Shown here: positions 8,080 to 18,050 of the stretch, in pieces
Position numbering within the stretch: the stretch's first letter is position 1
Layout: every line of letters begins with the position of its first letter
Source of the DNA: Gloeocapsopsis crepidinum LEGE 06123
GTDB taxonomy: Bacteria; Cyanobacteriota; Cyanobacteriia; Cyanobacteriales; Chroococcidiopsidaceae
Direction: 5' to 3'
Assembly (NCBI RefSeq): GCF_015207655.1
Contig: NZ_JADEWN010000038.1
Location: forward strand, 1-54,547
DNA length: 54,547 nucleotides
Program-made: the position numbers and the translations under genes
Notes under the pieces: generated by a model
Told to the model about the DNA's origin: nothing
Databases searched by the model: none
The model's input: only the letters and a program-made list of their open reading frames with translations

Positions 8080-9258
8080 CTAACTACTCACATTCCCGAC
8101 AACACCAGTTACTAACCAATTCATCTTTTCTAATTCTTGATCTTGCTGTTGAAAATTTTTACCAGCAGGGATAACAACTTTTCCAGTGTTATCTTTCATT
8201 TCTCCTCGATAAACAATCATGTCACCATCCATAAATTCGGCTTTAGCAGCATCTGCACTTTGCTTAGCATCTGCACTCACAGCGTTGCCGTAGGGCGACA
8301 ATTTCAAAAAACCATCTTGTAAACCACCGCGCACTAGATGCGGAATTCCTCCATTCTGCAGCGTTTTACCGGCACGGATCATTTCTACATAATTTGTATA
8401 AACTTGCGTCCAATCCCACTCTGCACCCGTAAGATATCCTTGGGGGGCTAACTCTGCTTGATTGGCGTGGTAGCCACTACAGAAAATACCGCGCTTCTGG
8501 GCAGTTTCCATCACAACTTTAGGGCTGTCTACATGGCACGTTACGACGTCAATGCCTTGATCAGCCATACTATTAGTAGCTTCGGCTTCTCTGACAGGTA
8601 ATGCCCAGTCTCCTGTAAAAATAACTTGCGTTGTCATTTCTGGATCGACACTACGCGCCCCTAAAGTAAAGCTATTAATGTTACGCAAAACTTGGGGTAT
8701 GGGTTTTGCAGCAACAAAGCCTAATCTTCCTGTTTGCGAAGTGTGTCCGGCAACAACACCAGCTATATACTGCGCTTCATCAATGTAACCAAAGTAGCTG
8801 CCTACATTATCAGGATGTACGCCTTCTTGGTAAAGTCCGCCGCAGTGAAAAAACTGGACTTCGGGATACTCTTGAGCAATTTTAAGAATGTGTGGATCGT
8901 AATAGCCAAAAGAGGTAGGAAACAAGACAGTAACGCCGTCTTCCTCAATCATATTCCGCATTGATTCTTCGACTGCGGTTGTTTCAGGAACGTTCGCTTC
9001 ATCAACAACTCTGACGCCTGGTAATTGAGCAATTCCTGCTGCACCTTCTGCATGAGCTTGATTATAGCCATAGTCATCTTTAGGACCAACGTAAATAAAG
9101 CCAATTACAAGAGGATTATCTCCACTACCAGCTGTAGTCGCTTGTGTTTCTGGGGTTGGCGTACATCCAGTTCCTAATTTGGCAGTTACTCCAAATGCAG
9201 TTGTTGCCAATAGACCACGAACAACTTGACGACGAGATAAATAGATTCTTTGACTCAC
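8080..9258 (-). CDS. BMP-family ABC transporter substrate-binding lipoprotein
   Basis: A 392-residue periplasmic binding protein of the BMP/PnrA family, which usually binds purine nucleosides or related compounds. The N-terminus has a twin-arginine motif (LSRRQVVRG) and a hydrophobic stretch ending in LGTGC, a plausible lipobox, so it may be exported by Tat and lipidated. Family features are YVGPKDDYGYNQAH, FGYYDPHILKIA and GRLGFVAAKPIPQVLRNINSF. The start is a GTG with AAGGAGAG seven bases upstream. It is the first gene of the operon, as expected for the most abundant component. Substrate is unknown; the downstream amidohydrolases suggest a nitrogen-rich ligand. Confidence 0.93.
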   Translation of the reverse strand: MSQRIYLSRRQVVRGLLATTAFGVTAKLGTGCTPTPETQATTAGSGDNPLVIGFIYVGPKDDYGYNQAHAEGAAGIAQLPGVRVVDEANVPETTAVEESMRNMIEEDGVTVLFPTSFGYYDPHILKIAQEYPEVQFFHCGGLYQEGVHPDNVGSYFGYIDEAQYIAGVVAGHTSQTGRLGFVAAKPIPQVLRNINSFTLGARSVDPEMTTQVIFTGDWALPVREAEATNSMADQGIDVVTCHVDSPKVVMETAQKRGIFCSGYHANQAELAPQGYLTGAEWDWTQVYTNYVEMIRAGKTLQNGGIPHLVRGGLQDGFLKLSPYGNAVSADAKQSADAAKAEFMDGDMIVYRGEMKDNTGKVVIPAGKNFQQQDQELEKMNWLVTGVVGNVSS

Positions 9259-9709
9259 TCTGACTCTCCTTCATTAAAGGATCGCGGACGAAGCTTGCAA
9301 GCAGAAAATTACTTTCTTCTTTGTTAGGAGAGCTTATCAGTATTTATCAGTGAAGGAAACGCAAAAAAGTTCGCTGAAGGTGCGTTGAAAGTGCGAGGAA
9401 TGTCGTCCAAGTAACAAAGATTAAGTTAAGAAAATTCTAAAATTTGGATGAATAAAGCCGCTGTAAGCATTACCAGAGATAGATGCTAGCAACTTATAAG
9501 TGTGAGCAAGGCGTAAATTACACGACGATCTATCTAGGTGCTTTAGCACAGATAAAAATACTATACCTGCATATCGATGAAATTAAAACTGCATTAAAAA
9601 TTACCTTTGTCAGTTCTTAACATCAATTAAAAAATGTTTGCGTTCTCCACTCTCTCCTGCCCCTCTGCTTCCCTGCATGTAGCAACTCCAAATCAAAACG
9701 ATACCAGGT
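9259..9709. other. Divergent intergenic region between the importer operon and the WD40 gene
   Basis: About 450 A/T-rich bases with no gene. It must hold the promoters of both divergent units. A nitrogen-control (NtcA, GTA-N8-TAC) site would be expected for the importer operon. I found only a weak GTT-N8-GAC match near 9402-9416 and do not call it. Bases 9650-9680 are CTCTCCTGCCCCTCTGCTTCCC-type low complexity. Confidence 0.5.
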
Positions 9710-12700
9710 ATGAACAGTGAAGAAGCACTAGCAATTGTAGAAAAAGCCTTAGTTGAAGAACCTTTAAGTAAGCTGCAAGCCTCTGTATTTCGCTATGCAT
9801 GGGAAGAACAGCCTTATCAAGAAATTGCGAAAGAACTCGGTTACGAGGTAGGGTATCTCAAGCAAACAGGTTCTCAATTATGGCAAGTTCTCAGTCGGGC
9901 TTTTGGTGAAAAAGTTTCTAAAAGCAATGTGCAGTTAGTTCTCAAGCGCAAAGCCAGGGAGTTTATTCAGGATATTCATTTTTCGCCTAATGAAGGTGTA
10001 AGTAGTTCAATCCAAAACATAAAGTGTGATTGGGGTAATGCCCCTGATGTATCAGTTTTTTATGGTAGAAGCGCAGAATTAGCAACACTCGAACAATGGA
10101 TTACAGGCGATCGCTGTCGTTGGATTGGGTTATTTGGGATGGGTGGAATCGGCAAAACCTGTCTTGCCGTAAAATTAGCTCATGAAATTCAAAGTCATTT
10201 TGAGTACGTCATCTGGCGCAGCTTGCGGAATGCACCACCGATCTTAGACTTATTGGCAGATTTAATTCAATTTCTATCGCAGCAACACGAAGCTGATTTA
10301 CCTAATACTCTTGATGGTTGCATTTTACGTCTACTGCACTACTTACGCGCTCATCGCTGCTTACTGATTCTTGATAATGGCGAGACAATCATGCGATCGC
10401 CTTCTATTGATGAGGGATATAGTCAGTTATTCAAATGTATTACCCAAACTCTGCATCAAAGTACATTAGTCCTCACAAGTCGTGAAAAGCCAAGCCAAAT
10501 AGTAGTAGAAGAAGGAGAAAATTTACCTGTGCGATCGCTGCGACTTTCGGGCTTAAATGAAAGTGCTATTCAAAAAATCTTTCACACTAAAGGATATTTC
10601 ACCGCATCACATCCAGAATGGAAACTATTAGTTGAGCATTATGCAGGTAATCCTTTAGCTTTAAAAATTGTTGCTGCGGGCATTCAGAATTTTTTTGATA
10701 GTAGTATCAGTAACTTTTTAGAGTTTCTACCTCAAGATACGATTGTTTTTGGTGACATCCGAGATTTATTAGCAAGTCAAATCAATCACTTACCAGAATT
10801 AGAACAAGATATTCTGTATTGGTTAGCAATTAATCGGGAACCTGTAACTTTATCTGAACTAAAAACAGATTTTATTCCACAGATAGCTTTGGGTGAATTA
10901 CTAGATGCGATCGCTACTTTAGAAAGAAAATGCCTGATTGATAAAGTTGCACCTATGTTCATTGAAAACGGTCGGTTTACGCTACAACCTGTAGTTATGG
11001 AATATGTGACCGATTGCTTAATTTATCAAATATATGAAGAAATTACAGATAAAAGTCTACATTTTTTTAATTCGCACGCGCTGATTAAAGCAACTGCTAA
11101 AGATTATATACGCGAAGCACAAAAGCGCTTGATACTTCAACCGATTACAGATAAATTAATTAGTAATAGTAAAGTCAAGCTAGAGACAAAATTTCAACAA
11201 ATTCTCTGCGAGTTGCGCGAGAAACCTCAACAAGTAACTGGGTATGCAGGTGGAAATATACTTAATATACTTTGCTATCTACAAACCAATCTAAGTGGTT
11301 GGGATTTTTCACAAATTAGTATTTGGCAAGCTTACCTATGTCGCAGTAATTTACAACAAGTTAATTTCGCATCAGTACATTTTGCTAAATCTGTTTTTAC
11401 TGATACCTTTAGTCAAGTCTTATCGGTTGCTTTTAGTTCTGATGGTAAGTTACTTGCGACAGGCGATGTCAACCATGAAATTCACGTCTGGCAAGTTACT
11501 GACGGAAAACAAATACTCACTTTTAAAATCGATGCAGGTTGGTTGTGGTGTGTTGCTTTTAGTCCAAATGGTCGCTGGTTAGCAAGTAGTGCTAATTGCA
11601 CTGTGAATTTGTGGGATGTAGAGACAGGAGAATGTATTAAATCATTTCCAGGATACACTGACCGCGTATTTTCTGTTGCTTTTAGTTCTGATGGACGTTT
11701 CTTAGCAAGTGGTAGCGAAGATCGTTTAGTGCGAGTTTGGGATGTCAAAACGGGTGAATTGTTGCATACTTTTGCCGGACATACTGATGAAGTGCGTTCA
11801 GTTGCTTTTGCACCACAACATTATGCGCATAGTCGTCATGGAACGCTGTTAGCAAGTGGTAGTTTTGATGGTACTGTGCGTGTTTGGCATCTTGATACAG
11901 GCGAGTGTTTGCAAATTGTAAAACATCCACAAAAGGTGTGGTGTGTCGCGTTTAGTCCTAACGGTCGCATTTTGGCGAGTGGCAGTAGCGATCGCACAAT
12001 TAAACTTTGGGATATTAGTACCAGAACAAACATTAAAACTTTGACAGGTCACTTGCAACAAATTCGTACTGTTGTATTTAGCAGTGATGGACAAACTCTT
12101 GCCAGTGGAAGTGACGATCAATCAGTACGCTTATGGAACTATCACACCGGTGAAGTCTTACGAGTTCTTAAAGGACATACAAGTTGGATATCAGCTGTCG
12201 TATTTAGTCCCAATACCTACCTATTAGCCAGCAGCAGTGAAGATCGATCAGTGCGTTTGTGGGATAGCCGAACTAATTTTTGCCTAAAGACTTTACAAGG
12301 ACATAGCAATGGCGTCTGGTGCGTCGCTTTCAGTCCCGATGGTAATCAGCTGGCAAGTGGAACTCAGGATCGCTTAATTCGCTTCTGGGATACAGCCACA
12401 GGCAAAGAGTTAGGTAGCTTACAAGGACATACTAGCTGGATTTGGTCAGTAGCTTTCCATCCTAATGAAAATATCTTGGCAAGCGGTAGTGAAGACCGCA
12501 CAATTAGATTATGGAATACTCATACAAAAGAGCATTTAAAAACGCTAACAGGACACGCTGATGCGGTGTTTGCAGTCATATTTAGCCCTGATGGTACACT
12601 GTTTAGTGCCAGTCTAGACAGTACAATCAAAGCTTGGAACATATCACAAGGAACATACTTGCATTTGCAAGGACACCAAGGTGGAGTTTGGTCAATTGCC

Positions 12701-13318
12701 TTAAGCTTAGATGGAACGCTACTTGCAAGTGGCAGTCAAGACCAAACAATCAAAATTTGGGATGTTAAAACAGGCTGCTGCATTAGAACTTTATTTGGAC
12801 ATACGAGTTGGATTCGTTCGTGTGCCGTCAGTCCAGATCAGCAATATCTTATCAGTGGTAGCGCAGATGGAACAATCAAAGTTTGGCAAATTGAGACAGG
12901 AGAATGCATCCAAACTCTACAAGCACATAATGGTCCAGTACTATCAATTGTCTTTGCTCCAAACGGAAAGCACTTTGCAACTTGCGGAACTGATACAACT
13001 ATAAAACTTTGGCAATTAAAATATCCTGCTTGTACAATCCCAATTTCTTACTCACAGACTCTACAAGGACACAGTAAATGGGTAAGATTCTTATCTTATA
13101 ATTCAAATGGAATTCTTGCTAGTTGTAGTCAAGACGAAACAATTAAACTTTGGCATCTTCATAGCGATCGCAATGTCAGCTACAAAACACTACAAGTTCC
13201 TAGACCCTATGAGGGTATGAATATTACTGATGCTAAAGGACTAACTAAAGCAACTATTACTACACTTAAAATTCTAGGTGCTGTTGATACAAATGCTACA
13301 ACACAATCGATAGATTAA
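9710..13318 (+). CDS. STAND-type signalling protein: HTH, NB-ARC and 14 WD40 repeats
   Basis: A 1202-residue protein. Residues 1-90 form a sigma-like helix-turn-helix module (YQEIAKELGYEVGYLKQ) found at the start of vWA-MoxR-associated and related cyanobacterial regulators. Residues about 120-450 are an NB-ARC NTPase with P-loop GMGGIGKT (about 143-150), Walker B LLILDN and a sensor LTSREKP. A short pentapeptide-like stretch (about 525-560) follows, then 14 WD40 repeats ending in LWD/VWD/IWD-type dipeptides, enough for two seven-bladed propellers. Such STAND proteins bind a ligand through the propellers and oligomerise. Partner and output are unknown; defence or programmed cell death are possible roles. 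Confidence 0.93.
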   Translation: MNSEEALAIVEKALVEEPLSKLQASVFRYAWEEQPYQEIAKELGYEVGYLKQTGSQLWQVLSRAFGEKVSKSNVQLVLKRKAREFIQDIHFSPNEGVSSSIQNIKCDWGNAPDVSVFYGRSAELATLEQWITGDRCRWIGLFGMGGIGKTCLAVKLAHEIQSHFEYVIWRSLRNAPPILDLLADLIQFLSQQHEADLPNTLDGCILRLLHYLRAHRCLLILDNGETIMRSPSIDEGYSQLFKCITQTLHQSTLVLTSREKPSQIVVEEGENLPVRSLRLSGLNESAIQKIFHTKGYFTASHPEWKLLVEHYAGNPLALKIVAAGIQNFFDSSISNFLEFLPQDTIVFGDIRDLLASQINHLPELEQDILYWLAINREPVTLSELKTDFIPQIALGELLDAIATLERKCLIDKVAPMFIENGRFTLQPVVMEYVTDCLIYQIYEEITDKSLHFFNSHALIKATAKDYIREAQKRLILQPITDKLISNSKVKLETKFQQILCELREKPQQVTGYAGGNILNILCYLQTNLSGWDFSQISIWQAYLCRSNLQQVNFASVHFAKSVFTDTFSQVLSVAFSSDGKLLATGDVNHEIHVWQVTDGKQILTFKIDAGWLWCVAFSPNGRWLASSANCTVNLWDVETGECIKSFPGYTDRVFSVAFSSDGRFLASGSEDRLVRVWDVKTGELLHTFAGHTDEVRSVAFAPQHYAHSRHGTLLASGSFDGTVRVWHLDTGECLQIVKHPQKVWCVAFSPNGRILASGSSDRTIKLWDISTRTNIKTLTGHLQQIRTVVFSSDGQTLASGSDDQSVRLWNYHTGEVLRVLKGHTSWISAVVFSPNTYLLASSSEDRSVRLWDSRTNFCLKTLQGHSNGVWCVAFSPDGNQLASGTQDRLIRFWDTATGKELGSLQGHTSWIWSVAFHPNENILASGSEDRTIRLWNTHTKEHLKTLTGHADAVFAVIFSPDGTLFSASLDSTIKAWNISQGTYLHLQGHQGGVWSIALSLDGTLLASGSQDQTIKIWDVKTGCCIRTLFGHTSWIRSCAVSPDQQYLISGSADGTIKVWQIETGECIQTLQAHNGPVLSIVFAPNGKHFATCGTDTTIKLWQLKYPACTIPISYSQTLQGHSKWVRFLSYNSNGILASCSQDETIKLWHLHSDRNVSYKTLQVPRPYEGMNITDAKGLTKATITTLKILGAVDTNATTQSID

Positions 13319-13879
13319 TAAAATTGAGATGATGTTCTACCTGTCCAATCTCTTCCACAAGGAAGTTGAATTAATATCTCATTGCTAGCAACCTACGTGC
13401 ATCTGCTATTACCTGCTTTTTACGAGGTCATGAAAAAATGGTCTACGGATGACCTAACAAGTGTCAATACTCAGATTGAGTATCTACTTAAAGAAGCAGC
13501 ACATAAATCAGGAAGATGGTAAGAGGGCAAGCATTGTAATAATTCTTATAAGGAAAAATAAGGCTTCTTCTTTTCCTTGCTTTGTGCTCGATACCGAGTA
13601 TACTTATTTAAGAATCTTTATCAATAGCTGTTGCACCAAGTGGAACTTAGTACTTAAATCAAGTGTTAAACCTTGTAAAGGCAATTCATTAAAATATCCT
13701 ATGTCAACCTACACTTAAAAGCATAAAGACACGCTACGCTGTCCTACAGTGGCTGATGGCGGAGCTATGACATTACAAGATTTTAGAATCACCTTTGTCA
13801 AGCGGAAATAATACAATAAATAAACATATATTGTTAAACTTAGTAACAAAGCTGAAAACACTGGGGTATTGTAACGGCT
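13319..13879. other. Intergenic region before hemH, no convincing gene
   Basis: About 560 bases. A frame at 13461-13718 lacks a ribosome site and homology-like features and was not called. An 8-bp inverted repeat AAGGAAAA/TTTTCCTT (13550-13557 and 13571-13578) could form a hairpin but has no T-run. A GACA…TGTC palindrome occurs near 13728. The hemH promoter should lie in the A/T-rich last 100 bases; no hexamers are clear. Confidence 0.5.
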
Positions 13880-15043
13880 ATGGGTCGAATTGGAGTACTA
13901 TTACTCAATCTAGGTGGACCGGATCAATTAGAAGATGTCGGACCGTTTCTGTTTAACTTGTTTTCTGACCCAGAAATCATTCGTCTTCCCTTTCCTTGGT
14001 TACAAAAACCCCTAGCTTGGTTTATTTCTACTCGACGTACTAAGCTTTCGCAAGAAAATTACCGCCAAATTGGAGGTGGTTCACCACTACGTCAGATCAC
14101 TGAAGAACAAGCCGCAGCGCTAGAAGGACAGTTACGCAAAAAAGGTCACGAAGCGAAAGTATATGTCGGGATGCGTTATTGGCATCCGTTTACTGAAGAG
14201 GCGATCGCTCGGATCAAACGCGACAACGTCCAACGTTTAGTAATTTTACCTTTGTATCCTCAATTTTCAATCAGCACCAGTGGTTCTAGTATCCGGTTAC
14301 TACAAAGACTGTGGCAAGAAGATCCGAAACTTGAAAAAATTGAATACACGGTGATTCCTTCCTGGTACAAACAGTCAGGATATTTGCAAGCAATGGCGCA
14401 GTTAATCGCGCAAGAACTCGATCAGTTTCCTAACCCTGATGCAGTTCACGTCTTTTTTAGTGCGCATGGCGTACCAAAAAGCTATGTTGAAGAAGCGGGC
14501 GATCCTTACCAACAAGAAATCGAAGAGTGTACTGAACTAATCATGCAGACGCTCAATCGACCTAATGCTCATACGCTAGCTTATCAAAGTCGTGTTGGTC
14601 CTGTAGAGTGGTTGCAACCTTACACAGAAGATGCACTCAAGGAACTAGGGAGTCAAGGTGTAGAAAACATCGCAGTTGTTCCAATTAGCTTTGTTTCTGA
14701 ACACATTGAGACACTGCAAGAAATTGATATTGAATACCGCGAAGTTGCTGAAGAAGCAGGAATTCATCACTTCCGCCGCGTTCCAGCGTTGAACACTCAC
14801 CCTGTATTTATTCAGGCGATGGTTGACTTGGTAGAAGAAGCAGTGAAAAGCCCCAGTCTCAAGCTATCGCAAGTCACTCAGATGAAGAAGAAAGTCAGAA
14901 TGTACCCACAGGAACGTTGGGAGTGGGGTATGACGACAACAGCAGAAGTATGGAACGGTCGTTTAGCAATGCTAGGCTTTTTAGCACTAGTGATTGAGTT
15001 GATTACAGGACGCGGGTTACTACACTTTGTCGGAATTTTGTAA
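13880..15043 (+). CDS. hemH: Ferrochelatase with C-terminal light-harvesting-like (Hlip) domain
   Basis: A 387-residue enzyme that inserts iron into protoporphyrin IX, the last step of haem synthesis. The body (1-320) shows [10 protein letters not shown] at the start, the [21 protein letters not shown] active-site stretch and [10 protein letters not shown] proline/lysine linker leads to a C-terminal helix with [21 protein letters not shown] (ExxNGRxAMxGF chlorophyll-binding motif), which anchors the enzyme in thylakoids. This two-part form is the normal one in cyanobacteria and plants (type II). Monocistronic; convergent with the NmrA-like gene. Confidence 0.97.
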   Translation: MGRIGVLLLNLGGPDQLEDVGPFLFNLFSDPEIIRLPFPWLQKPLAWFISTRRTKLSQENYRQIGGGSPLRQITEEQAAALEGQLRKKGHEAKVYVGMRYWHPFTEEAIARIKRDNVQRLVILPLYPQFSISTSGSSIRLLQRLWQEDPKLEKIEYTVIPSWYKQSGYLQAMAQLIAQELDQFPNPDAVHVFFSAHGVPKSYVEEAGDPYQQEIEECTELIMQTLNRPNAHTLAYQSRVGPVEWLQPYTEDALKELGSQGVENIAVVPISFVSEHIETLQEIDIEYREVAEEAGIHHFRRVPALNTHPVFIQAMVDLVEEAVKSPSLKLSQVTQMKKKVRMYPQERWEWGMTTTAEVWNGRLAMLGFLALVIELITGRGLLHFVGIL

Positions 15044-15054
15044 TATATGTTGTA

Positions 15055-15906
15055 TCACCAGCATTCTCGATAATCTGCGATAAACTGCTGCATCCGAATC
15101 GGCTTGCGATGTAAGATTTGCTCGAGATCTGCAGTTATTCTTGCAGCAAAACCTAACCGCGCTGTTGTGTAGATTGCAATCATAACAGCAATAAACTGAA
15201 GACTGAAACCTTGCTTATACATTCTGGTAAAAAACTGGAAAATAGATGGGTTGGTATAAACAACTGTTTTACCAAGTACTCGTGTAAACATGTCCGCAAC
15301 TTGATAGTAGTCTAGTGCCTCATCTCCAGTCAGTGCATACGATTGGTTGTTGTATCCAGGTTCAGTGAGGGCTTTTACAGCAACGGAAGCAATATCACGC
15401 ACGTCAATAAAACTTGTCTTACCTTTACCTGCGGGAACAAATATTTCTTGGTGTTTAATATCCTCTTGATGCATAGTGCTGAGGTTTTGCATAAAGAAAC
15501 TAGCCCGCAAAAATGTGTAAGATATGCCAACTGATTTGATGTATGATTCAATCTTCGCGTGAGGAACAATGGGGTTATATTCTGTACCTAGCAGAGATAA
15601 AAAGACAATATGTTGAACGCCTGCAGCTATAGCGGCGTCAATTGCAGGGTTGATGTATCGTTTGACTTGTGCGATCGCCGGAGGACGTACTAGAAAAAGT
15701 TTGCTAACACCCTGTAATGCAGGACTAAATGTATTCTGCTGCTGAAAGTCAAAAATGACGTACTCCACTTGAGGAGTTAATGTATCGTCAATATTTTTTA
15801 AGTCCCGTACCGCAGCTTTGATTTGATAACCTCGATCGTGAAGCAAGCACACAACCTCACTACCGACATTACCAGTTGCGCCTGTGACTAAAATTTTGCT
15901 ATTCAT
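15055..15906 (-). CDS. NmrA-like NAD(P)-binding reductase
   Basis: An atypical short-chain dehydrogenase of 283 residues. GATGNVGSEVV at the N-terminus is the dinucleotide-binding loop. The pattern of QAxxxGVxxIVFLSL and YTFLRASFFMQNL is typical of NmrA/quinone oxidoreductase-2-like proteins, which either reduce a substrate or sense the redox state of NAD(P). I start at the ATG at 15906, preceded by GGAGGAGGT, rather than seven codons upstream. That ribosome site belongs to the edge of repeat copy B. Substrate not recognisable. Confidence 0.85.
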   Translation of the reverse strand: MNSKILVTGATGNVGSEVVCLLHDRGYQIKAAVRDLKNIDDTLTPQVEYVIFDFQQQNTFSPALQGVSKLFLVRPPAIAQVKRYINPAIDAAIAAGVQHIVFLSLLGTEYNPIVPHAKIESYIKSVGISYTFLRASFFMQNLSTMHQEDIKHQEIFVPAGKGKTSFIDVRDIASVAVKALTEPGYNNQSYALTGDEALDYYQVADMFTRVLGKTVVYTNPSIFQFFTRMYKQGFSLQFIAVMIAIYTTARLGFAARITADLEQILHRKPIRMQQFIADYRECW

Positions 15907-15907
15907 T

Positions 15908-16060
15908 AGACCTCCTCCATGAATCACAGATGCCTTACGATTGAAGTCGGGCTATCACCTTCGTGCACTCAAAACCCGCCTTTTAGCAGTAAGTCCACCT
16001 CCTTGAACTTTGTTTATTTAGCTAGCGAATTCATGCGACCAGCATTCACGCAGGATGTCT
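15908..16060 (+). repeat. Dispersed hairpin-rich repeat, copy B
   Basis: Shared with copy C are CATGAATCAC near the left end, the 25-base stretch at 15978-16002 (identical to 18755-18779), a GCGAATTC-type hairpin and CATTCACGCAGGATGTCT at the right end. The right edge coincides with the stop codon of the DUF4126 gene (16059-16061). The left edge supplies GGAGGAGGT just before the NmrA-like start. Reverse orientation relative to copy A. Confidence 0.8.
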
Positions 16061-16592
16061 ATTGTTGTTTGTACCAACGGTGTAAATTTTTCATGCTACG
16101 GACTGCTAATAATAACAACATGAGAGCAACCAATCCTCCTACTTGGGGTGCATTAACAGCTAAAAATACGAAGAGAATACACAAAACATCTTGCAGAAAG
16201 ACGACCCATAATGGAAAACTATGTAAACGGTAAAACCAACCACTTTGTACAAGTTGTAATACAAAGGCAAGTAATGCGCCAACAATGCCGAATAACCAAC
16301 TATGAAGTGTCGCGCCAGTTGTTACACTAACAGCTAAAAATGCACCGACAAACGGACTAAATATCAGTTGAACTAATTGTAAAAGCCGCTGAATTAATCG
16401 TTGTTTGCTACCAACTAGTTCTATTAAAGAACCAATAATTAATCCACTCAAAACAACAAGTGAAGGAATGTAAGTGAGTAATGGTATGCCTAAGGAGAAA
16501 TCATGGTGTAAGATACCTATGACAAACAAGGGTACGGCAATACGCATACTAGCCGCCGCCGCTGCAGACAGTGCAGCTAAGAGTTCTATCAT
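16059..16592 (-). CDS. DUF4126 family membrane protein
   Basis: A 177-residue protein with about five hydrophobic helices. The N-terminus MIELLAALSAAAAASMRIAVPLF, with small residues and an Arg within the first helix, and the later VQSGWFYRLHSFPLW are characteristic of DUF4126. Function of the family is not established. The gene is 63 bases downstream of purB on the same strand, and its stop codon touches repeat copy B. Confidence 0.82.
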   Translation of the reverse strand: MIELLAALSAAAAASMRIAVPLFVIGILHHDFSLGIPLLTYIPSLVVLSGLIIGSLIELVGSKQRLIQRLLQLVQLIFSPFVGAFLAVSVTTGATLHSWLFGIVGALLAFVLQLVQSGWFYRLHSFPLWVVFLQDVLCILFVFLAVNAPQVGGLVALMLLLLAVRSMKNLHRWYKQQ

Positions 16593-16655
16593 GGCGACAT
16601 AGCGTCTACGTCACGACCTCCAGCTTATTGAAGCATTGGGTACTACAATACATTG

Positions 16656-17951
16656 TTAGATATCAAGTCGTTGATACACTTGCTCTAGGTTTTTCAGATG
16701 TTGCTTAGGATCGAAACACGTTTCAATTTCTTCTGGCGATAGCAGCTGAGTTACCCGCGCATCATTAATTATTAAATCATGAAAGTCGCCTTGCGGTTGA
16801 TTCCAAGCTTGATGTGCGCACGATTGGACAACAGTATAAGCATCTTCGCGACTCATTCCTTTGTCTACGAGTGCTAGTAGTACTTTTTGGCTAAAAATGA
16901 CTCCGCCATAGCAATTCATATTCCGTTCCATATTTTGCGGATATACAAGGAGGTTTTGGACTAAGTCAGTAATTTCTTTAAGCATAAAATGTGTCAAAAT
17001 GCAAGAATCTGGTAGAATAACTCGTTCTACCGAGCTATGCGAAATATCGCGTTCGTGCCATAGTGCAACATTCTCAATCGCTGCGACAGCGTGAGAGCGG
17101 ATTATCCGTGCCATTCCGGTTAAACGTTCAGAACGGATCGGATTGCGCTTGTGGGGCATTGCAGAAGAGCCTTTTTGCCCTTTAGCAAAGAATTCTTCAA
17201 CTTCTAAAACATCTGTGCGTTGGAGGTTGCGAATTTCTACGGCAAAACGCTCAATTGATGCCGCTAGTAGGGCTAACTGTTGCACGTAATCGGCGTGAAT
17301 ATCGCGAGAAATAACTTGTGTTGATGCCGTATCAGGTTTTAAGCCGAGTTTCTCACAAGCGATCGCTTCTACTTGGGGGTCAATATTAGCGTATGTTCCA
17401 ACTGCACCAGAAATTTTCCCGACTGCAATATCTTGCCGTAACCGCGCCAACCGTTGTTGATGACGGATAACTTCTGCCAGCCAGCCTGCGAGTTTAAAAC
17501 CAAAAGTTATTGGTTCGGCATGAATGCCGTGCGATCGCCCTACCATAATGGTATAGCGGTGTTTTTGTGCTTGGGTACGAATTACGCCGATTAAATCTTG
17601 CACGCGCTGCAAAATAACATCAAGACTCGCAACCAGTTGTAGTGCTAAAGCTGTATCTAATACATCCGAACTTGTTAACCCCAGATGAATGTAGCGCCCT
17701 GCATCACCTACATACTCGTTGACATTTGTCAAGAAAGCAATAACATCGTGGCGAACTTCAGCTTCAATTTCTAAAACGCGCTGCGGATCAAAATCTGCCT
17801 TGGCTTTAATTTCTGCAACTGCATCGGTTGGAATATAACCCAGTTCTGCTTGCGCCTCACAAACAGCAATTTCTACCTGCAACCAAGTTTCTAACTTGTA
17901 TGTTTCCGTCCACAATTCGCCCATTTCGGGCAGAGTATAACGCTCGATCAC
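16656..17951 (-). CDS. purB: Adenylosuccinate lyase
   Basis: A 431-residue enzyme of the fumarase/aspartase superfamily, acting twice in purine synthesis (SAICAR and adenylosuccinate cleavage). Key features are LTSSDVLDTA (about 92-101), GRSHGIHAEP (about 139-148, catalytic His) and the superfamily signature GSSAMPHKRNP (about 261-271) with the mobile catalytic serine. Length is normal for the bacterial form. Starts at ATG 17951. Confidence 0.97.
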   Translation of the reverse strand: MIERYTLPEMGELWTETYKLETWLQVEIAVCEAQAELGYIPTDAVAEIKAKADFDPQRVLEIEAEVRHDVIAFLTNVNEYVGDAGRYIHLGLTSSDVLDTALALQLVASLDVILQRVQDLIGVIRTQAQKHRYTIMVGRSHGIHAEPITFGFKLAGWLAEVIRHQQRLARLRQDIAVGKISGAVGTYANIDPQVEAIACEKLGLKPDTASTQVISRDIHADYVQQLALLAASIERFAVEIRNLQRTDVLEVEEFFAKGQKGSSAMPHKRNPIRSERLTGMARIIRSHAVAAIENVALWHERDISHSSVERVILPDSCILTHFMLKEITDLVQNLLVYPQNMERNMNCYGGVIFSQKVLLALVDKGMSREDAYTVVQSCAHQAWNQPQGDFHDLIINDARVTQLLSPEEIETCFDPKQHLKNLEQVYQRLDI

Positions 17952-18050
17952 GCGTCCGCCACAATGAATACAACCGTCATATTTTACCGTTTAAATCACC
18001 AACCTTGTCAGCTAATCTCGATTTGACTAATACTGAATTGGTGATTAAGT

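Noticed and set aside
9402-9416. NtcA-like site upstream of the importer operon
   Set aside because: Only GTT-N8-GAC on the minus strand, two changes from GTA-N8-TAC, and no suitable -10 spacing could be shown.
11482-12121. Minus-strand open frames inside the WD40 array
   Set aside because: They are antisense reflections of the repeated WD40 codons and vanish outside the repeats.
13461-13718. Plus-strand open frame of 85 codons before hemH
   Set aside because: No ribosome site, no domain-like pattern and ordinary AT-rich intergenic composition.
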